Source of the DNA: an uncultured bacterium | Lineage (GTDB): Bacteria > Cyanobacteriota > Vampirovibrionia > Gastranaerophilales > Gastranaerophilaceae | NCBI GenBank assembly: GCA_900550295.1 | Contig: URRM01000032.1 | Span: forward strand, 1 to 16,973 | Reading direction: 5' to 3' | Length of the DNA stretch: 16,973 nucleotides | Shown: positions 1 through 7,476 of the stretch, one piece after another | Layout: each line of letters starts with the position of its first letter | Numbering within the stretch: position 1 is the stretch's first letter | The notes under the pieces: generated by a model | Told to the model about the DNA's origin: nothing | Databases searched by the model: none | Seen by the model: the letters and a program-made list of their open reading frames with translations, nothing else | Program-made: the position numbers and the translations under genes

Positions 1-1
1 A

Positions 2-400
2 CTAACCGTGTTGTTTTTTAGGTTTTGATTCATCTAAATTTCCGGCTTTTGCTTTAACTAACTTATTCAAACAGTCTCCGATATAACCGATTTGAACAAT
101 TGCATCATCTTTTTGTTTTTGAGCAGGAGTTTTGTATTCATCTTCAGGTAGTGGATTTGAATCTTTTAAAACTTTAACTTCTCTACCTGCTGTTAAGTCT
201 AATAATGCTTTAACTTGTCTGCCCACGTAATCCAAGTTTACTAATAAATCATTATTTTGTTTTTCATCAATTTCTTCTTTTGTAGTTGGAATAATTGTAT
301 TTGTTGAATGACGAGCAACATTTAGTTTCCAATTTGTTGGTTTTTGATTTAAATAAGCCATTTGTACTGCACTTTTTGCGCCAACTGGTTGAACTGCCAT
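2..400 (-). CDS. Small unknown protein with an internal repeat (132 aa)
   Basis: I do not recognise this protein. It is complete: ATG at 400, TAG at 2-4, with a good SD (AGGAGAAAG) upstream of the ATG. There is no signal peptide or membrane segment, so it is probably cytosolic. It contains an internal duplication: residues 49-73 align without gaps to residues 97-121, sharing the pattern D-x-x-V-(N/Q)-(L/I)-x-Y-(V/I)-G and ending in A-G. A degenerate third copy (VQMAYL) sits at residues 12-17. The copies are separated by charged and Pro/Lys-rich linkers, and the C-terminus is Lys-rich and probably disordered. A promoter is visible at 448-476. It reads in the same direction as the 167-residue gene upstream, with a hairpin between them, so the two are probably separate transcripts. 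That it is a real gene is well supported; its function is unknown. Confidence 0.8.
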   Translation of the reverse strand: MAVQPVGAKSAVQMAYLNQKPTNWKLNVARHSTNTIIPTTKEEIDEKQNNDLLVNLDYVGRQVKALLDLTAGREVKVLKDSNPLPEDEYKTPAQKQKDDAIVQIGYIGDCLNKLVKAKAGNLDESKPKKQHG

Positions 401-447
401 TTTTTACTTTCTCCTTTATTGTCTATCTTATTACTATGTGTGTAGTT

Positions 448-476
448 AGTTTAACATACATTTTTTTTAAAATCAA
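448..476 (-). promoter_or_regulatory. Predicted sigma70 promoter for the 132-aa gene
   Basis: Read on the minus strand there is TTGATT (476-471), a 17-base spacer and TAAACT (453-448). A TG dinucleotide one base upstream of the -10 box gives an extended -10. The start of transcription would fall near 441, leaving a leader of about 40 bases that contains the SD. Confidence 0.5.
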
Positions 477-528
477 GTGTTAATTTTACATTTTATATAT
501 TTTCAAAAAATAGGCTAACCTGCAAATA

Positions 529-574
529 GAACCCTAAAACAGACTTTTTTTACTTAGTCTAATTTTTAGGGTTC
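529..574 (-). terminator. Long hairpin between the two small genes
   Basis: An 11-base arm GAACCCTAAAA (529-539) pairs perfectly with TTTTAGGGTTC (564-574). Inside it a second stem pairs AGACT (541-545) with AGTCT (556-560). It lies about 43 bases downstream of the 167-aa gene and upstream of the promoter of the next gene, which is where a terminator is expected. The run of T after the stem is poor on both strands, so a factor-independent terminator is not certain; it could also be an RNA-processing or regulatory hairpin. Confidence 0.45.
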
Positions 575-616
575 CATTTAATCTTTACTGCTTTTATTAT
601 TTAAAGATATAATAAA

Positions 617-1120
617 TTATTTAACTTTTTCTTGATGTTCCTTAACTTTGTCACCTGTAGCTTTTTCGACAGTTACGCCTGAAGACGTTCTAGTTTCTTC
701 GCCTTTTGCTTTATATTTTCCAATTTCAACATTATCCTTTACTCCATCATTTTGAGAAATGTCAACATTGGTATCTTTGCACCCTTTCAAGCGGTAATCA
801 TCTCTGCCTTCAGTACCTGTAATTTGAGCTCCATCAACCTTGTTAAAGGTTGTTTCTTTGTATGAAGGATCTTCATGGGCAACACTAACAAAAGTTGCGT
901 TATTTCCTCTTGGATTAAGCTCCCAAGTATATTTTTTGCCATTTTGTTGCATAATACTTGCATCATTTTTAGGGTTTTGATCTGGATAAACAACATGTGT
1001 TCCATCGTTTAAAAATACACTATTCATTTGTTTATCACCTTGTTTTACAACCTCAGATTTTTTTACATCTTGTTGATTAAATCTTACTCCACCAATATTA
1101 ATACTATTATTGTCTGCCAT
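617..1120 (-). CDS. Unknown protein with a possible beta-roll-like segment (167 aa)
   Basis: I do not recognise this protein. ATG at 1120 follows an excellent SD (AAGGAGGAAAC), so the start is secure. It is hydrophilic, rich in Asn, Asp, Lys and Gly, with no signal peptide or membrane segment. Residues about 99-133 alternate short beta-prone stretches with Asp/Asn/Gly turns (for example ITGTEGRDDY, VDISQNDG, DNVEI), a pattern reminiscent of beta-roll or beta-solenoid coils, but too few turns are present to assign a family. The last 30 residues are Lys/Glu-rich and probably disordered or helical. No convincing promoter is visible: the only TATA-like boxes at 1135-1149 would give a leader shorter than about 20 bases. 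A long hairpin follows the gene. That it is coding is well supported by the SD and composition; function is unknown. Confidence 0.8.
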   Translation of the reverse strand: MADNNSINIGGVRFNQQDVKKSEVVKQGDKQMNSVFLNDGTHVVYPDQNPKNDASIMQQNGKKYTWELNPRGNNATFVSVAHEDPSYKETTFNKVDGAQITGTEGRDDYRLKGCKDTNVDISQNDGVKDNVEIGKYKAKGEETRTSSGVTVEKATGDKVKEHQEKVK

Positions 1121-1199
1121 GTTTCCTCCTTTATTTTATAAAAACTATACGTAACAAAACAATTGCAAAAAAAATTAATTGCGTTATTTATAGTCTATA

Positions 1200-2003
1200 T
1201 TAACATATTGTTACATAATTATCAAATATAAATTTTAATTCTCCATAATACCCTTTTTCTAAAAGTTCAAAAAATCTTTTCGTTGCATTTGGCGCTAATT
1301 TACAAGTTAATTCTTTATCTAAGTATAAACCTTCTACCAAACGAGCAAAAAGCTCTGTTGGTCGATTATAATATCTATGAAGCTTTGAAATCCTGTTTGA
1401 AATACGACGTTGCTTTCTTGACAAAGACTTAAGTCTTATGTAATTAACAAAAGCTATTTTTAAATTTGGAAAATCTTTTTCTATTGTATTTATGGACAAA
1501 ACTTCTTCTTTTCCAAACATAAACCAAGGCATAATTCGCACTCTGTCATATTTTAGCAAATATTTAAGTTTTGTACCTCTTATTGCTCTATCAAATTCTT
1601 TAAATTTTTTGGAACGTTGAAAATTAGGAAATTCCTCTTTTATCTGTAAATCTAACTTTTTAATGCTATCCTTTACCATTTCTCTATGACGAATTAATTT
1701 CTCGCATTTTGAATGGTAATCTACAAAATTTGTAACGGCAAATAATTCACTTGTTAAGTCTTTTTCTGTATCAAAAATTATTTTTAAGGAACCACCTGTT
1801 TTGTTTATATTCTTCTCAATTTTAGAATGTATATAATGAGCAAATTCGTGTAATAGTGTCGGAATCAATCGTTCTTCCGGCAGGGAATTTGAAATATCAA
1901 TTCTTCCATCCAAGAAAAAACCTTGATGACCTCTTGCCTTAGTTGTCGTATGGATATCTAAACCTAAAGACTCCATATATTTTATTAATTCATTTATTTG
2001 CAT
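1200..2003 (-). CDS. HExxH metallopeptidase-like protein (267 aa)
   Basis: A putative zinc-dependent protease. Residues 48-59 contain the helix with HEFAHYIH, an HExxH motif in which His52 and His56 would bind zinc and Glu53 would be catalytic. The surrounding pattern (upstream LIPTLLHE, hydrophobic after the second His) resembles the ImmA/IrrE family (formerly DUF955). Unlike a minimal ImmA, it has a long basic helical middle part (about residues 100-210). It then has an RPTELFARLVEG segment at 214-225, a motif similar to one seen in phage-type polyvalent proteins, whose Glu217 could be the third metal ligand; Glu86 is an alternative. There is no signal peptide, so a cytoplasmic location is likely. 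It is the last gene of an operon after the giant coiled-coil gene and CutA, starting seven bases after the CutA stop with no clear SD, so translational coupling is likely. The substrate is unknown, and no HTH regulator partner is adjacent. Confidence 0.7.
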   Translation of the reverse strand: MQINELIKYMESLGLDIHTTTKARGHQGFFLDGRIDISNSLPEERLIPTLLHEFAHYIHSKIEKNINKTGGSLKIIFDTEKDLTSELFAVTNFVDYHSKCEKLIRHREMVKDSIKKLDLQIKEEFPNFQRSKKFKEFDRAIRGTKLKYLLKYDRVRIMPWFMFGKEEVLSINTIEKDFPNLKIAFVNYIRLKSLSRKQRRISNRISKLHRYYNRPTELFARLVEGLYLDKELTCKLAPNATKRFFELLEKGYYGELKFIFDNYVTIC

Positions 2004-2010
2004 AACAAAA

Positions 2011-2328
2011 TTATACGTCTGTTTCGTGATCTATCCAACCTAAATAATCTTTTGAACCTTGAATTATCGGTAATGCGATAATTTCAGGCACATTATAAGA
2101 ATGAAAAGCTTTTATTACAGCCTCAATTTTATCAAACAACTCTTGACGTGTTTTTATTATTAGTAAAAGTTCATTTTCATTGCAAATTTCTCCATTCCAA
2201 GAAAACATTGAACTAACTTTATCAACTGTACTGCAGCAAGCAGCCAAATTTTCATTCAGTAAAGCTTTTGAAATCTTTTTTGCTTCATCTTTATTTGGAA
2301 CTGTACAAAATATTACAACTGCACCCAT
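2011..2328 (-). CDS. cutA: CutA divalent-cation tolerance protein
   Basis: CutA1 is a small trimeric protein of the ferredoxin-like fold linked to tolerance of copper and other divalent metals; its exact biochemical role is unsettled. At 105 residues the length is typical. Family landmarks are FCTVPN (7-12), the LLxExLAAC-like helix end (LLNENLAACC, 23-32), the W-x-G strand (44-46), LLLIIKTR (54-61) and the signature HSYNVPEIIALPI (76-88), with the C-terminal YLGWI. His76 corresponds to a residue implicated in metal binding in the family. The start at 2328 lies two bases after the stop of the giant coiled-coil gene, and its SD (GAGG) is inside that gene's last codons, so the two are translationally coupled. 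Its pairing with a coiled-coil giant and a metallopeptidase is not a context I know for CutA. Confidence 0.93.
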   Translation of the reverse strand: MGAVVIFCTVPNKDEAKKISKALLNENLAACCSTVDKVSSMFSWNGEICNENELLLIIKTRQELFDKIEAVIKAFHSYNVPEIIALPIIQGSKDYLGWIDHETDV

Positions 2329-2330
2329 AA

Positions 2331-5300
2331 CTATTCCTCATCTACATAAGATGTCAAACGCTCAATACTTCTATTCAATTTAGTTAATTGTTTATCAATA
2401 TCTGTAAGTTTTTTAGACATATTTGAAGTATCTTTATCTTCATTTGCAGCAAGTAATTCATCTAACTTGTCTTCCAGAGCATCAATTTTTTGTTGTTGTT
2501 TTGCGAATTTAACTTCCAATTCTTCTAAAACAGCTTCACTTGAAGGCATAGCTTTTTTCAATTTTGTCAATGTTTCATTAACATCTGTAAGAGTTTCATC
2601 TGCGCTTTCTGACCATACTGCAAGTTTTGCAACTGTATCAGTAATATTTCGTTGTTGCTTATTTGACTCAGTAATTTGAGTTTGCATATTATCCAGTTTT
2701 TCAGTCATTTCTGAGTAATCCAGTTTTTTCAAACCTTCGTACAAATCTGAAATTGTATTTCTGAATGATTGCATTGAAGTATTCAAAGCTTGAGCAGATT
2801 CATCTGAGGCAAGCAATAGCTTGTTTGTTCTGGAACTTATGCTTACTATATCAGAAGTTATTCTTTCAATATCAACCTTAATTTTAAAGATATCGTCTTG
2901 ACTAATATTGAACTTCATATCGTCAACTTGTCTTACGATTTCATTAACGTATTCAGCAATTTCTTTTAACGAATTTTCTTCAACAACTTTTTTGATATCA
3001 TCCAATGCCAATCTTAAACGAGCAATATCTGATTCTACGTCTTGAAGAGCATAAGTATAATTTTCGTCATCTTCAACTGAACCAACTCGCATCAAGTTTA
3101 ATTGTTGTTTGAACTCTGTAAACTTCGCATTCAGTTTATCATCAACATCCTGAGGGAAGTTTTCAATGATATCAGCGACATTATTAACACGCTGCATATC
3201 AGCTTCAATATCTTTGTATTCCAAAGGATTGATAGCATCTACTCCGCTTTTAATTGTCTTAATTTCTTGACTTAAAGTTTCAATATTTTCATTTAAAGCT
3301 TCATTTTCATTATTATTGATAGCCTCTAAAATAGATTGAGCTTTTTCGTCAACAAAATCTTTAATCTCTTCGCCTTCAACTACAAATGATAGCTGTTCAA
3401 ACACATTCAAAACGTGCTTCATAATTGAAGTTTTAGCAGAATTTAATTCATTTTTAAATGAATCAAACTCGTTTTTAACATCTTCTGTAAAAATATCTAA
3501 TGTTGAATAATTTTTTGAGAATACGCTCAACTTTTGATCTAAATTGTTAATTACAGTCTTTAATTGCTCTTGAACTTCAAGCATTCCTGATAATTTCGGA
3601 ATTTTTTGTAATTCATCTAAACAATCTAAATTCTTTAACTTGTCTAATAAAGTTAATTTATTTAAGGCATTCAACTTATCAACACTAATAATTTCGTTTA
3701 GTTGTTTAAGTTGTTCAAGCCCTTTCATTTTATTAATATCTTCTAAACTTGCTAAAGTTTCTAAAATATTGATTGTACTTAAGAATTTTTGTTGATCTTT
3801 AACTATAGAAGTTATTTCATTTAAAGATTTATCAATTTCAAACTTAACGTCATCATTCAATGCAATTAAGTCCATTTTTTGACTAATTACCTTTAAGTCT
3901 TTTGCCATTTCATCATTGTTTTTGAAATCCCACATAGCTTGTTTAACGCTATTGATTTCATTAACAATTTGAGATTTATATTCTTCCAACAAAACTTGAA
4001 CGTTTGAAATAGGCTCACCATCTGTATCTTGCACTGTAATATCAGATACTTTAGTTTGTATTGAAGAAAGCATTTGTTCAATATCAGCTTTCAAGCCGTC
4101 AAAATCAACATTGATAGAGTTTTCTGACAATGCTCTTGTGATTTTAGCATCAATGTTATCAGAAGAATGTTTTACTAAATTTGCAAGTTCGCTTAGGTTG
4201 TTTGTAAAATCAACAATTACAGATTTTTCTTCATCACCTAGACCTTCCAATCTTTCAGGAGTTATTGTATTTGAAGCAATTCTGTTATTTGTAATATCGT
4301 CTTGAACATTAGATAATTTATCAAACAACTCATTTAATTGATTTTTAATCGCATCCAATTCATCAGTAGATTTCAAAGAATCAATTTTTGTTGATAGATC
4401 ATTTTGTTTAATATCAATTTCATTTAATTTTGGTATTACAACATCATCTAAATGCTTATGAACATTAGAAAATTTATCATTCAATGTATTTTTGAGTTCT
4501 ACAACTTTTTCATCTAATTTTTCAATTAATTCATCAAAATTAACGTTTGCTTTTACAGAATTACCTGTATCTTCATTTTCTTCGTTATTACCGGTCAATG
4601 ATTTTGCTTGAGTTAGTAATGATTTTAGTTCATCTAATGATTTTGCTTGAGCATCTTTAATAGAAGATTCCATATTTGAAATTCTATTTTCTAAAGAGCC
4701 AAATCCTGTAAATAAATTGTTTAATACTGAACGAGCTTCATCAGACGGAATATCTTGGATAATTTGTTCCATGCCGGCTCTGTAAGCATCCATTTGTTCT
4801 TTTAATGCGCTTGCAACATTTTGAAAATCAACATCTACAAAAGAAAGTACAGCTTTTTGTACCGGTTCAAATTCTTTAATTATACCTTCAGATCTATTGT
4901 ATAAGTTTTCCATAAAATCAGAAGCCATAAAGTTTAATTGATCTTTTAATTTGTTAATTTTATCTTCTAACTTAATCAAAGCATCATTTGATAAAACATC
5001 TGTAGCTGTAATTTGAGCAGCATCTGTATTTATTCTGTTTGCCGTTTTAGCAACTTTTACATCGGAAATTTCCAACATCAAATCTTGCATTGTGCGTTGT
5101 ACATTTTCAAAACCTTCTTTTATACCCGCAATTGCTGCAGGTTGTTCAGAAATTGTAGCCAATGCATTCATAACATTGTCAAATCGAGAAGATATACCAT
5201 TACAAACGCTATTGAATTTTTCATTTTGACCGATTGTAGCATTTTTGTAATCCGAAAAAACTTTACCTAATTCACTTTTTAGAGAATTAAATTCAAAAGC

Positions 5301-6974
5301 AAAATTATTCATTTTAATGTCAGCTGATTCGCAGTCTTCTTTAATGCCTGACATGTATTGGATAATGTTATCTTGCACGGAATGCAAAGAAACATCATAG
5401 TTTCCGGCAATTCTACCAATAGTTGTTTCTAAAGTTGTAACCTTTGAAATTACCTCATCATTAACAGAAACCAAATTTTTAATATCAAAAACAATTTCTT
5501 TTAATTGCTTTATATCACCTATTAAAGTTTCTTTGATAGGTGTAGAAATAGCTTTTATATCAGATTGTAGATATTTTATACCATCAGAGATTGATTCTAA
5601 ATCACGAATACTTTTCTCAACAAAAGAACGTTGTCCTTCTTCAACTGACATATAATTTTGCTTAATGGTATCCGGCATATAAGTAACCATTTCACGAACT
5701 TTGTCAGTTAGTTCTAATAACGAATCTATTTTTTCAGAAGTTCTTTCTGTATTTCTATCCGCACCATCTACAATTGAATTTTTTGCTTGATCCAACTTTT
5801 CAACAAGCAAGTTTAAGTTATTTTTAATTGGTTCAATACCGGAATTTGCAATAGTATCAACAACGCTTTCTTTAATATTGCGAGTGTTATCATCAATTAA
5901 AGTTCTTATTGAAGTCAAGGATGTCTTTAAATCCAAATCTTCTAACATTTGTGCTAAATCTTTAAACTCAGATGTTGTACCTATTAAATCACCACGCATT
6001 ACGTTTGTTGATTCAATTACATCATATACAAGTTTTGTCAATTCTGATTTAAAAATTTCAAAATCTTCTTCTGTTAGGATTCTTGTTACAGTACCTGACA
6101 ATTTGTCCAACTGAACTAATAAAGCTTTTTGGCTTTGTTCATTAGCATCAGTAAGAGCACCTTTTAAGGTTGTAATAAGTTCAATTGCACTTTCAACTTT
6201 TCTAACTAATCCATCAAAATCACTTTGACCGGCTAATGCTTTAATATTTGCATTAATCTTTGTATTTTGAGAAATAACATCAGAAATGGAATCGTTTAAA
6301 GTGTTTTGTTTTTGATCTACAACTTGAACGGCTGTCATAATAGTATCTGTAGTAATTTTTACATCTGACACCATATTTTTCATATTTTGAACTTCAACAG
6401 TAGGATCCAAGTGAGAAATATGTTCCATCAAGGTGTCATAGTTATTATTTACGTTTAAAATAATACTTTCAAAACCATTGTTAAACTTGTCCAAATCAGA
6501 TTTCAAAGAGTTTACATTTTTAATAATTTCTCTTTTATCTGTGTCATCAGTACGCAAAGCCTCTATTCTTAAAATAATTTCGTTAAGAATATCACCTTGT
6601 GCCATAACTTGTTTTGAAAAAACAGTCAAATTGGTAGAAAGAACGTCAAACAATTCTTTCATCTTTGGTGTTGTAACCAGCTCTTCATTATTCTTTATAA
6701 CGTTTTTAAATGATGTTTCTAATTCCGTGAACTTAACATTAATAAATGAATATCTATCTTCTAAAGTATGTTTAATTTCTTCTAATAAATCTTTTGTACT
6801 ATCTTCATTTGGCTCTAAGTTATTAACCAAATCATCTAATTTTACACCTAAATTATTTAAAACACGACTTGTATCGCCAATATTAAGCGCATTTTGTGTT
6901 TTTATTGCATCAATGCCCTCTATCAATGCGTTAAAATTTTTATTAATTTCTTCTATGTTAAATCCTTCTGCCAT
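2331..6974 (-). CDS. Giant soluble coiled-coil protein of unknown function (1547 aa)
   Basis: I do not recognise a family. The protein is almost wholly helical by composition: rich in Leu, Ile, Asp, Glu, Asn, Lys and Ser, with very few Pro, only two Trp seen and about three Cys, and heptad-like hydrophobic spacing along most of its length. There is no signal peptide or membrane segment, so it is a cytoplasmic filament or scaffold candidate; a single continuous helix of this length would span roughly 230 nm. A clean coiled coil closes the C-terminus (about residues 1480-1547). A low-complexity acidic linker lies near residues 795-810. Residues 1065-1134 differ sharply, with a hydrophobic residue at every third position. 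ATG at 6974 follows a GTGAGGATAA SD. It is the first gene of an operon with CutA and an HExxH protein. A perfect inverted repeat sits 29-49 bases upstream of the start. Structural maintenance, cell-shape or sensory scaffold roles are all possible; none is shown. Confidence 0.85.
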   Translation of the reverse strand: MAEGFNIEEINKNFNALIEGIDAIKTQNALNIGDTSRVLNNLGVKLDDLVNNLEPNEDSTKDLLEEIKHTLEDRYSFINVKFTELETSFKNVIKNNEELVTTPKMKELFDVLSTNLTVFSKQVMAQGDILNEIILRIEALRTDDTDKREIIKNVNSLKSDLDKFNNGFESIILNVNNNYDTLMEHISHLDPTVEVQNMKNMVSDVKITTDTIMTAVQVVDQKQNTLNDSISDVISQNTKINANIKALAGQSDFDGLVRKVESAIELITTLKGALTDANEQSQKALLVQLDKLSGTVTRILTEEDFEIFKSELTKLVYDVIESTNVMRGDLIGTTSEFKDLAQMLEDLDLKTSLTSIRTLIDDNTRNIKESVVDTIANSGIEPIKNNLNLLVEKLDQAKNSIVDGADRNTERTSEKIDSLLELTDKVREMVTYMPDTIKQNYMSVEEGQRSFVEKSIRDLESISDGIKYLQSDIKAISTPIKETLIGDIKQLKEIVFDIKNLVSVNDEVISKVTTLETTIGRIAGNYDVSLHSVQDNIIQYMSGIKEDCESADIKMNNFAFEFNSLKSELGKVFSDYKNATIGQNEKFNSVCNGISSRFDNVMNALATISEQPAAIAGIKEGFENVQRTMQDLMLEISDVKVAKTANRINTDAAQITATDVLSNDALIKLEDKINKLKDQLNFMASDFMENLYNRSEGIIKEFEPVQKAVLSFVDVDFQNVASALKEQMDAYRAGMEQIIQDIPSDEARSVLNNLFTGFGSLENRISNMESSIKDAQAKSLDELKSLLTQAKSLTGNNEENEDTGNSVKANVNFDELIEKLDEKVVELKNTLNDKFSNVHKHLDDVVIPKLNEIDIKQNDLSTKIDSLKSTDELDAIKNQLNELFDKLSNVQDDITNNRIASNTITPERLEGLGDEEKSVIVDFTNNLSELANLVKHSSDNIDAKITRALSENSINVDFDGLKADIEQMLSSIQTKVSDITVQDTDGEPISNVQVLLEEYKSQIVNEINSVKQAMWDFKNNDEMAKDLKVISQKMDLIALNDDVKFEIDKSLNEITSIVKDQQKFLSTINILETLASLEDINKMKGLEQLKQLNEIISVDKLNALNKLTLLDKLKNLDCLDELQKIPKLSGMLEVQEQLKTVINNLDQKLSVFSKNYSTLDIFTEDVKNEFDSFKNELNSAKTSIMKHVLNVFEQLSFVVEGEEIKDFVDEKAQSILEAINNNENEALNENIETLSQEIKTIKSGVDAINPLEYKDIEADMQRVNNVADIIENFPQDVDDKLNAKFTEFKQQLNLMRVGSVEDDENYTYALQDVESDIARLRLALDDIKKVVEENSLKEIAEYVNEIVRQVDDMKFNISQDDIFKIKVDIERITSDIVSISSRTNKLLLASDESAQALNTSMQSFRNTISDLYEGLKKLDYSEMTEKLDNMQTQITESNKQQRNITDTVAKLAVWSESADETLTDVNETLTKLKKAMPSSEAVLEELEVKFAKQQQKIDALEDKLDELLAANEDKDTSNMSKKLTDIDKQLTKLNRSIERLTSYVDEE

Positions 6975-7002
6975 TATTGGTTATCCTCACCATCTTTTAT
7001 AC

Positions 7003-7023
7003 AATCTTAACAATTTTAAGATT
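7003..7023. promoter_or_regulatory. Perfect inverted repeat upstream of the giant coiled-coil gene
   Basis: AATCTTAA (7003-7010), a five-base loop, and TTAAGATT (7016-7023) form a perfect 8-base dyad 29-49 bases upstream of the ATG at 6974. It overlaps a weak promoter-like pair (TTTTCA-17-TAAGAT on the minus strand). It has no T run after it in either direction, so an operator is more likely than a terminator. Confidence 0.4.
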
Positions 7024-7110
7024 ACTTGAAAAGTAAATTTACAAAATTTATTACAAATGTTAAGTTCAGGTACTATCCCTATCCTAAATATAACATAAAA
7101 ATCCATGACT

Positions 7111-7139
7111 TTGACATATTCCTGAAATTACACTAAAAT
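7111..7139 (+). promoter_or_regulatory. Near-consensus sigma70 promoter for the 77-aa gene
   Basis: TTGACA (7111-7116) is a perfect -35 box, followed by exactly 17 bases and TAAAAT (7134-7139), five of six consensus bases. Transcription would begin near 7146, giving a leader of about 90 bases before the ATG at 7237. This is one of the two strongest promoters in the window. Confidence 0.7.
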
Positions 7140-7236
7140 AATGAGAAAATTAAGCACTAAATCAACTAAAAGACTGATTGAAAATTCTTACTGTCGACAT
7201 ATTCTAAAATAGAAGAAGAAAAAAGGACTGTTCAGG

Positions 7237-7470
7237 ATGAAAAAGAAAGACCTAAAGAAAGCAATTAAAGAAAAAGAAATCCAACTTTCAAAATTAGAAC
7301 AACATATTGAAAAATCTAACACTTGCGCAGAAGTATACAACAAAGTTATTTTAGAAAAAGCTATCCTAAACAAAGAACTTTCAGATATGGAAAATAACAC
7401 TTTTGTTGAAAGAGTAAAACAACTTATTCCACACAAAAAGACTCTTATTTGCGATTACTTTAAAAAATAA
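7237..7470 (+). CDS. Small basic helical protein (77 aa)
   Basis: I do not recognise this protein. It is Lys/Glu-rich and probably forms a short coiled coil over residues 1-55 (repeated pattern of I/L spaced three and four apart, for example KEIQLSKLEQHIEK). A more basic tail VERVKQLIPHKKT precedes the hydrophobic-aromatic end ICDYFKK. There are two Cys, no signal peptide and no membrane segment. AAAGGA lies about 12 bases upstream of the ATG and a strong promoter is at 7111-7139. The gene converges on the uracil-DNA glycosylase gene with only six bases between the two stop codons and no hairpin there, so the two transcripts probably overlap. A long reading frame on the opposite strand here is only the Phe/Ser/Leu-rich mirror of the Lys/Glu codons. 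Confidence 0.65.
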   Translation: MKKKDLKKAIKEKEIQLSKLEQHIEKSNTCAEVYNKVILEKAILNKELSDMENNTFVERVKQLIPHKKTLICDYFKK

Positions 7471-7476
7471 AATTTG

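Noticed and set aside
1141..1199. A terminator hairpin between the HExxH gene and the 167-aa gene.
   Set aside because: Only a five-base CAATT/AATTG pairing with mismatched flanks is visible, too weak to annotate.
6478..7029. A 183-codon plus-strand reading frame opposite the start of the giant coiled-coil gene.
   Set aside because: It mirrors a long, well-supported gene with SD and consistent composition; the frame has Ser/Leu/Phe-rich antisense composition and no SD.
7188..7436. An 82-codon hydrophobic reading frame on the minus strand opposite the 77-aa gene.
   Set aside because: It is the complement of Lys/Glu-rich codons, giving Phe/Ser/Leu runs, and it has no SD, while the plus-strand frame has a promoter and SD.
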